DNA from: an uncultured Clostridia bacterium | Lineage (GTDB): Bacteria > Bacillota > Clostridia > Oscillospirales > Ruminococcaceae | NCBI GenBank assembly: GCA_947385505.1 | Contig: CANDLP010000043.1 | Location: 1 to 10,567, forward strand | Length of the DNA stretch: 10,567 bases | Direction of reading: 5' to 3' | Shown here: positions 6,517 to 10,567 of the stretch, piece after piece | Numbering within the stretch: position 1 is the first letter of the stretch | Layout: each line of letters opens with the position of its first letter | Made by a program: the position numbers and the translations under genes | Notes under the pieces: generated by a model | What the model was told of the DNA's origin: nothing | What the model saw: only the letters and a program-made list of their open reading frames with translations | Database searches by the model: none

Positions 6517-7197
6517 ATGAAGTACGAAATCAAAGGAACACCCTTGCCGGTAGTAATCTGCACTTTGGACAGAGATGAATCAATGAAAACCGAAAAGGGC
6601 GCAATGAGCTGGATGTCGCCTAACATGGAAATGACCACCAACGCAGGTGGCAGCGTGGGAAAAGCGTTTTCGAGAATGTTTTCGGGAGAGTCAATGTTCC
6701 AGAATATTTATACCGCAAGGGGAGGTCCCGGAATGATAGCTTACGCTTCCTCTTTCCCCGGAGAAATCAAGGCGTTTCAGATTGACGGCGCGCATGAAAT
6801 CGTAGCGCAGAAATCCGCTTTTCTGGCTTCTGATTCCGGAGTTGAGATGTCGATATTCTTTCAGAAGAAATTCGGCGCAGGTCTTTTCGGCGGCGAAGGA
6901 TTTATTATGCAGAAATTTTCGGGAAACGGAATGGTTTTCCTTGAGTTAGACGGCTCAATAATGGAATATGAGCTGTCGGCGGGGCAGTCTTTACTTATCG
7001 ATACAGGCTATCTTGCGGCAATGGACGCTACTGTGTCCATTGACATTGAATCTGTCAAGGGAATCGGAAACAAGCTGTTTGGCGGAGAGGGATTCTTTAA
7101 CACAAGAGTTACCGGTCCCGGAAAAGTCTGGCTGCAAACAATGCCTGCTTCATCTGTTGCGGGAGCAATTGCGCCGTTTATTTCAACAGGAAATTAA
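6517..7197 (+). CDS. AIM24 / TIGR00266 family protein
   Basis: This 226-residue soluble protein matches the TIGR00266/AIM24 family in length and pattern. It has an N-terminal segment with MKTEKGAMSWMSPNMEMTT, a RGGPGMIAYAS strand, the LDGSIMEYELSAGQSLLIDTGYLAAMDATV block, and two copies of an internal repeat, LFGGEGFIMQKFSGNGMVFL (123-142) and LFGGEGFFNTRVTGPGKVWL (187-206). The family folds as a trimeric beta-helix-like barrel. Its yeast namesake supports mitochondrial inner-membrane organisation, but the bacterial role is not established. No signal peptide or membrane helix is seen, so it is probably cytoplasmic. A single-gene unit with a perfect promoter and a good ribosome binding site, on the strand opposite to every other gene here. 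Confidence 0.92.
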   Translation: MKYEIKGTPLPVVICTLDRDESMKTEKGAMSWMSPNMEMTTNAGGSVGKAFSRMFSGESMFQNIYTARGGPGMIAYASSFPGEIKAFQIDGAHEIVAQKSAFLASDSGVEMSIFFQKKFGAGLFGGEGFIMQKFSGNGMVFLELDGSIMEYELSAGQSLLIDTGYLAAMDATVSIDIESVKGIGNKLFGGEGFFNTRVTGPGKVWLQTMPASSVAGAIAPFISTGN

Positions 7198-7308
7198 AAA
7201 CTATAAGTCTACATTTATACATAAAATATTATTTGGAAAATAATCAACCGTTTTATGAAAATATTTTGTTTTCCTGAACGTTGGCTGTTTTGCAAAATAA
7301 ATACTGCC

Positions 7309-7363
7309 GCTCCCACAACTATACCTTGCGTCCAGCATTGCAGCAAGGTTTAGTTGTGGGAGC
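7309..7363. repeat. 21-bp inverted repeat (large hairpin)
   Basis: The arms 7309-7329 and 7343-7363 are complementary at 20 of 21 positions, starting GCTCCCACAACTA on the left and ending TAGTTGTGGGAGC on the right, around a 13-base loop. No T-run follows on the plus strand, and only a mixed T-rich stretch follows on the minus strand. It may act as a bidirectional terminator for the two convergent genes or be a palindromic repeat of mobile origin. Confidence 0.65.
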
Positions 7364-7603
7364 AATAATTGTATATTTGAAGGTGTTTTACACCAATCCC
7401 CCAATTAACTATTGGATTTTTCCGCTTGCCCGGCTGTCGAAATACTTCGTTAGAAATTTTTGAAATATGCGCATATTACTATGGCTTTCTTCCTCGTCTT
7501 ACGACAGCCGTTCTGCGTATAAATTCTTCAAGAGTTATTTGGCGGAGCAATTTGGAGCAATGTTTACATTATAGTGAATTTTGTGGAGAATGTCAATATG
7601 CGG

Positions 7604-7619
7604 CGGCGGATTACCGCCG
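7604..7619 (-). terminator. Possible terminator hairpin after the LysR gene
   Basis: A perfect 6-bp GC-only stem (CGGCGG/CCGCCG) with loop ATTA begins 14 bases beyond the LysR stop on the minus strand. No U-tract follows, so this is a weak candidate. Confidence 0.3.
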
Positions 7620-7632
7620 TAAAATAATAGTA

Positions 7633-8508
7633 TTACATTCGCCGGATCAGTTCCAGCAGTTTGTCCGCCGCTCTTGACACATACTCCGTTTTCCGCGCTA
7701 TACAGATTCTTCGCGGCGGAAAAGGATCGGCGATTCTGATTTCCCGCACCGAGCCGGAAGCGGCGGCTTGTCTTGCAAAATCCTCCACAACGCAGCCTAT
7801 GCCGAGATTTCTTGAGGAAAAATTTACAATCTGCCCGCTTGTGGCAAGTTCAAATTTAGGCTTTGCGGTAATACCTCTTTTTTTCAGTTCACCGTCAACA
7901 AACGCACGGGTACTCGTGTTTTTTTCAAGCAGAATAAGCCGATCCGATGGGATTTCCGCCGCCGAAATTCCATCGTGCAATCCGCAGTCTTTTCCGCATA
8001 TAAAAATATCCCGTATTTCCTTCACGGGAATTGTTTCAAAATCCCCCTGTTCAAAAGGCTCGCTCACAGCGGCAAAATCAATTTTCCCCGCCTGTAAAAG
8101 CTCTATCGTCTGAGGAGTCGGATTATTTGTAATGCTGATTTTTACATTCGGGCAGCTTGCGTGAAACTGCTCCAGATAGGGCAGCAGGCAGAATTCCAGC
8201 GTCATATCGCTTGCACCTATGCGTATTTCACCCGCGTCCAGCCGCAGCATAGCGGACACTCGCCGCTCGCCGTCTTCAATACTTTGAAGCCCCTTTGAAA
8301 CGTATGAATACAGCGTTTCCCCCTCGGCTGTCAGCTTAACCCCTTTTGCCGTGCGCACAAACAATCGGCAGCCGAGGCTTTCCTCAAGACTGTGAATGCT
8401 TTGACTGACAGCGGGCTGTGAAATATAGAGCTTTTCCGCGGCGGCGGTAATTCCTCCGCACTCGGCGGCACAAACGAAAATTTTATATAAATCGTAGTTT
8501 ATATTCAT
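7633..8508 (-). CDS. LysR-type transcriptional regulator
   Basis: This 291-residue protein has standard LysR length and architecture. The N-terminal winged helix-turn-helix (about residues 3-62) includes ITAAAEKLYISQPAVSQSIH (20-39), then LEESLGCRLFVRTAKGVKLT. The linker helix follows, and a substrate-binding-like effector domain runs from about 90 to the end, with GEIRIGASDMTLEF at its start and LGIGCVVEDF near its close. The ATG is preceded by a full GGAGG site four bases away. It lies 283 bp downstream of purA on the same strand and may be cotranscribed or use its own weak promoter (TATAAT at 8542-8537). A LysR-like dyad at the purA promoter makes purA a plausible target. The inducer is unknown. 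Confidence 0.93.
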   Translation of the reverse strand: MNINYDLYKIFVCAAECGGITAAAEKLYISQPAVSQSIHSLEESLGCRLFVRTAKGVKLTAEGETLYSYVSKGLQSIEDGERRVSAMLRLDAGEIRIGASDMTLEFCLLPYLEQFHASCPNVKISITNNPTPQTIELLQAGKIDFAAVSEPFEQGDFETIPVKEIRDIFICGKDCGLHDGISAAEIPSDRLILLEKNTSTRAFVDGELKKRGITAKPKFELATSGQIVNFSSRNLGIGCVVEDFARQAAASGSVREIRIADPFPPRRICIARKTEYVSRAADKLLELIRRM

Positions 8509-8523
8509 ACGTCCTCCGACTTC

Positions 8524-8565
8524 AAAAAGGGATTGTATTATAGGGGCTGAAAAAAGTCCCTTTTT
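8524..8565. terminator. A/T-flanked hairpin between purA and LysR, overlapping a LysR -10
   Basis: AAAAAGGGA (8524-8532) and TCCCTTTTT (8557-8565) pair over 9 bp around a 24-base loop, with T-rich flanks on the plus strand and TCCCTTTTT ending the minus-strand stem. It could terminate purA transcripts. The loop contains TATAAT on the minus strand (8542-8537), 29 bases before the LysR ATG, which may be the LysR -10, although no good -35 is visible. Confidence 0.4.
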
Positions 8566-8571
8566 ATTTTT

Positions 8572-8747
8572 TTATCGGTATATTCGTGGCTTTGCCCCTG
8601 CCCTGCTTCCTTTTTGGTGTCCAAAAAGGATAAGCCCAAGAGACTTTTGCTTCGCACCGGTCTCCACGCAAACGCTTTTCGGACTTCCTCCGAAATTTTG
8701 CTTCGCAAAACTGCTTATTGCTGAAAAATACATTGTCGGCTTCGCCG
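8572..8747 (-). repeat. Hairpin-rich intergenic element with a 53-codon open frame
   Basis: Between purA and the LysR gene lie three compact hairpins: TCCTTTTTGG-TGT-CCAAAAAGGA (8608-8630, perfect 10 bp), TTTTGC-TTC-GCAAAA (8696-8710) and CGGC-TTC-GCCG (8737-8747). There is also a 12-base direct repeat TTTTGCTTCGCA (8645-8656 and 8696-8707). On the minus strand an ATG at 8733 opens 53 codons to a TAA at 8572 with no ribosome binding site. The composition looks like an interspersed intergenic repeat more than a gene. Confidence 0.45.
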
Positions 8748-8791
8748 CTTTTATCTTTTTTTACAGACTCTATATCTATAATATTACACCG

Positions 8792-10072
8792 CTATTGAAT
8801 CCGCCTGCGAATAATCTGCTCACGCTTTGCTCCGTTTGAAATCATAGTAATCGGCACGCCTATACGCTTTTCAATAAATTCAACATAATTTCTTGCACCG
8901 GCGGGCAGATCGCAGTATTCTGAAATTTCCGAAATATCACATTTCCAGCCTTCAAGATATTCATACACGGGCTCGGCGTTTCCGAGCCGCCATGTTTCAG
9001 GGAAAATGTCCGTAACCGCACCGTTAATTTTATATCCGACGCATACGGGAATAACGTCAAGATACCCAAGCACATCAAGCAAACTTAAAGCCGCTTCCGT
9101 TGCTCCTTGAATCATACAGCCGTAACGGGCGGCAACACAGTCAAACCAAGCCATTCGGCGAGGTCTGCCTGTATTTGCGCCGTATTCGCCGCAGTCGCCT
9201 CCGCGCTTTCGGAGTTCCTCCGCCGTTTCGCCAAAAAGCTCTCCCACAAAAGCGCCTGCCCCCACGCAGGTGGAATACGCCTTAACCACCGCAATTATAC
9301 GCTTTATTTCATACGGGGGAATACCTGCGCTGACGCTTGCAAATCCCGCCAGCGTAGAGGACGAGGTTACATAGGGATAAATGCCGTTATCCACATCGCG
9401 TAACGCGCCTAACTGACCCTCCAGCAGAATATTTTTTCCCTCAGCCGCCGCTTTGCCGAGATAATTCGGGCAATCGCATAAATACGGCTCCAGCCGCTGC
9501 CGAAGGCCGCTCAGATATTCGGTTAGTTCCGAAACAGATATCGGCGCGGACCGGTCATAGAACGCATTGAAATATGTGCTTTTATCCCCTGCTATTCGGG
9601 CGGTTTTCTGCGGCAGATCGGGCGAAAACAGATCCGAAATCTGCAAACCGTTTTTAGCGTATTTATCGGCGTAAAACGGGGCGATACCCGATAACGTGGA
9701 ACCGAATGCGGACTTGCCGAGCCGATGTTCCTCTAAATTGTCCTGTCGCTTATGTATCGGCAGCAGAAGCTGCGCGCGTGAGGAAACCTTTATTTTCGGA
9801 GTAACTCCGTGTTCCCGAAGCGTTTTCAATTCGCTGAAAAAGACCTCCGCGTCAAAGGCTGCTCCGCTTGCAATAATATTTTCCGTATCGCTGTGGAAAA
9901 CCCCCGACGGCAGCATACGCAGTACGAATTTTCCGTAATCGTTTATTATAGTGTGCCCCGCGTTTGCTCCGCCTTGAAAACGAACCGCCATATCCGCCTC
10001 GCCCGCAAGCAAGTCTGTCATCTTTCCTTTGCCTTCGTCGCCCCAGTTGCCGCCTACTATTGCAGTTACCAT
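8792..10072 (-). CDS. purA: Adenylosuccinate synthetase, divergent clostridial type
   Basis: This 426-residue enzyme joins IMP and aspartate using GTP to give adenylosuccinate, the first committed step from IMP to AMP. The GTP loop is WGDEGKGK (10-17) with catalytic Asp12. GGANAGHT (34-41) carries catalytic His40. Further motifs are the GSTLSGIAPFYADKYAKNG block (124-142), EGQLGALRDVDNGIYPYVTS (218-237), the aspartate-loop TGRPRR (301-306) and ISNGAKREQII (411-421). Length is normal. Several blocks depart from the E. coli type: the usual GTTGRGIGPAYEDK reads GSTLSGIAPFYADK, the following ARRG reads AKNG, and GAQGTLLDIDHG reads GQLGALRDVDNG. These changes fit a second PurA lineage I recall from Clostridia. 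A sigma-A promoter (10150-10122) and AAGGA precede the ATG. It is likely controlled by the downstream LysR regulator. Confidence 0.93.
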   Translation of the reverse strand: MVTAIVGGNWGDEGKGKMTDLLAGEADMAVRFQGGANAGHTIINDYGKFVLRMLPSGVFHSDTENIIASGAAFDAEVFFSELKTLREHGVTPKIKVSSRAQLLLPIHKRQDNLEEHRLGKSAFGSTLSGIAPFYADKYAKNGLQISDLFSPDLPQKTARIAGDKSTYFNAFYDRSAPISVSELTEYLSGLRQRLEPYLCDCPNYLGKAAAEGKNILLEGQLGALRDVDNGIYPYVTSSSTLAGFASVSAGIPPYEIKRIIAVVKAYSTCVGAGAFVGELFGETAEELRKRGGDCGEYGANTGRPRRMAWFDCVAARYGCMIQGATEAALSLLDVLGYLDVIPVCVGYKINGAVTDIFPETWRLGNAEPVYEYLEGWKCDISEISEYCDLPAGARNYVEFIEKRIGVPITMISNGAKREQIIRRRIQ

Positions 10073-10121
10073 TGCTTCTTTTCCTTCTTTCCCGTATGTT
10101 GTGTTTTGATTTTACCTGTAC

Positions 10122-10150
10122 AGTATAACACGGCAAAAAAGTGTTTTCAA
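10122..10150 (-). promoter_or_regulatory. Sigma-A promoter of purA
   Basis: On the minus strand TTGAAA (10150-10145), 17 bases, then TATACT (10127-10122). The predicted start is near 10115, about 43 bases before the ATG. Both hexamers are one mismatch from consensus. Confidence 0.8.
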
Positions 10151-10161
10151 ATACATAGGAA

Positions 10162-10189
10162 TTATGCGGAGCATAAGCGGGGGTTATGC
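10162..10189 (-). promoter_or_regulatory. Candidate LysR-type operator upstream of purA
   Basis: TTATGC-GGA-GCATAA (10162-10176) is a perfect interrupted dyad. Its inner part, TATGC-N3-GCATA, fits the T-N11-A form of LysR-type recognition sites. It is centred about 54 bases upstream of the predicted purA start, close to the usual upstream position of such sites. A third half, TTATGC, lies at 10184-10189 and can pair alternatively with the central half. Confidence 0.5.
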
Positions 10190-10198
10190 CATACCAAC

Positions 10199-10239
10199 CC
10201 CTTTTTGACCTGATGTAATTACCAACAGGTCAAAAAGGG
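10199..10239. terminator. 14-bp perfect hairpin downstream of the pyrophosphatase gene
   Basis: CCCTTTTTGACCTG (10199-10212) pairs exactly with CAGGTCAAAAAGGG (10226-10239) around a 13-base loop. It lies about 60 bases beyond the pyrophosphatase stop, is symmetrical, and could end transcription from that gene, although the T-run is inside the stem and not after it. A second weak stem AATCCC/GGGATT lies at 10257-10280. Confidence 0.5.
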
Positions 10240-10299
10240 ACTGCGCTCAAAGCACAAATCCCACAGTTTAAAAAGGGATTATTATCAGACTTGATTCAA

Positions 10300-10520
10300 T
10301 TACTGTGAATATATCTCGATTTCACTATCGTAATATTTTTCCTGAAAATGTACAGCATTTGCAATTTCCTCTTTTGTAAGGCTGATTCTTTCAGGTACGG
10401 CGACAAGTTTATCCTCCGTGTCGTTACGGCGATGAACTATTCCGACAATACGCGCCGAATATTCTTCCACCGGCGAATCCACACCAAGCAAATACACATC
10501 GAGTTCTTCGCCGTCTCCCC
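10300..10520 (-). CDS. ppa: Inorganic pyrophosphatase, family I, C-terminal fragment
   Basis: Seventy-two codons of the C-terminal part remain. The sequence GDGEELDVYLLGVDSPVEEY carries a variant of the soluble pyrophosphatase metal-binding signature (D-x-D-x-x-D type, here D-G-E-E-L-D). IVHRRNDTEDKLVAVPE and VHFQEKYYDSEI match the short clostridial members of the family, which hydrolyse pyrophosphate to two phosphates in the cytoplasm. The 5' part is missing because sequence beyond 10520 is adapter. The open frame appears to continue to a GTG at 10554, but those first 12 codons (beginning with TGVQTCALPI) are translated adapter and the junction Trp codon is chimeric. The gene is on the same strand as purA, upstream of it, with hairpins between them. 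Confidence 0.8.
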
Positions 10521-10567
10521 AGATCGGAAGAGCACACGTCTGAACTCCAGTCACGGAGCGTCATCTC
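10521..10567 (+). other. Illumina TruSeq adapter with index (assembly contaminant)
   Basis: Bases 10521-10554 read AGATCGGAAGAGCACACGTC and continue exactly as the 34-base TruSeq adapter to ...CTCCAGTCAC. They are followed by an 8-base index GGAGCGTC (10555-10562) and ATCTC (10563-10567), the start of the next adapter segment. This is not genomic sequence and should be trimmed. Confidence 0.98.

Larger units (their letters stand above)
7198..7632. other. Intergenic region between convergent AIM24 and LysR genes
   Basis: The 435 bases contain no credible gene. They hold a 21-bp inverted repeat (7309-7363), a small perfect hairpin GGTGT-TTT-ACACC (7382-7394), a spaced dyad CGGCTGTCG/CGACAGCCG (7431-7439 and 7502-7510), and a GC-rich hairpin CGGCGG-ATTA-CCGCCG (7604-7619) next to the LysR stop. 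None has a textbook U-tract. Confidence 0.7.
8509..8791. other. Intergenic region between purA and the LysR gene
   Basis: The 283 bases are accounted for by the hairpin-rich element (8572-8747), the A/T-flanked hairpin and possible LysR -10 (8524-8565), and the GGAGG site of LysR at 8513-8517. No T-run terminator directly follows the purA stop. Confidence 0.7.
10073..10299. other. Intergenic region between ppa and purA
   Basis: The 227 bases hold the purA promoter, the candidate LysR operator, the 14-bp hairpin at 10199-10239 and a weaker stem at 10257-10280. No ORF with a ribosome binding site is present. Confidence 0.75.

Noticed and set aside
7309..7363. Integron attC site or CRISPR repeat
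   Set aside because: The terminal core sites of attC (GTTRRRY type) are missing, there is no integrase or cassette, and there are no regularly spaced direct repeats.
10521..10554. GTG start and first 12 codons of a pyrophosphatase gene
   Set aside because: These bases are sequencing adapter, not genome.

Overview
The window looks like an assembled metagenomic contig from a Clostridia-type gut or rumen bacterium, most likely Ruminococcus/Oscillospiraceae-like. The grounds are AT-rich intergenic DNA, GGAG-type ribosome binding sites, Clostridia-style protein sequences, and a lipid-anchored CBM2-GH5 cellulase. The last 47 bases (10521-10567) are not biological: they read as the Illumina TruSeq adapter, an 8-base index and the start of the following flow-cell sequence. 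The right edge is therefore a library artefact.

Layout from left to right. (1) <1-3106, minus strand: a three-gene operon of a MoxR AAA+ ATPase (3106-2144), a DUF58 protein (2142-943, starting one base after the moxR stop) and the N-terminal membrane half of a third protein that runs off the left edge, probably the transglutaminase-like partner usual in such operons. A sigma-A promoter lies at 3300-3272. (2) 3395-5254, minus: a lipoprotein endoglucanase made of a lipobox, a Ser/Thr/Glu-rich tether, a CBM2-like domain and a GH5 subfamily 2 catalytic domain. It has a strong intrinsic terminator and a leader able to form competing helices. (3) 5536-6009, minus: a GNAT acetyltransferase, visibly more AT-rich than its neighbours. 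(4) 6010-6516: a 507-bp repeat-rich intergenic region that ends in a consensus promoter for (5) an AIM24/TIGR00266 family gene (6517-7197, plus). (6) 7198-7632: an intergenic region with a 21-bp inverted repeat. (7) 7633-10072, minus: a LysR-type regulator downstream of a divergent purA, with a candidate LysR-type operator just upstream of the purA promoter. (8) 10300-10520, minus: the C-terminal 72 codons of a family I inorganic pyrophosphatase, cut by the adapter.

The most interesting non-coding signal is a short palindromic repeat carrying an extended -10 promoter (TGATATAAT). Two full 58-bp copies lie at 3224-3281 and 6312-6369 (51 of 58 bases identical). Their arms differ by a compensatory base pair. 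A half copy (6382-6406) and a 28-bp direct repeat of the promoter flank (6250-6277 and 6358-6385) accompany the second copy. All copies point toward the minus-strand genes moxR or the GNAT gene. I see no CRISPR array, tRNA, rRNA, transposase or complete mobile element.
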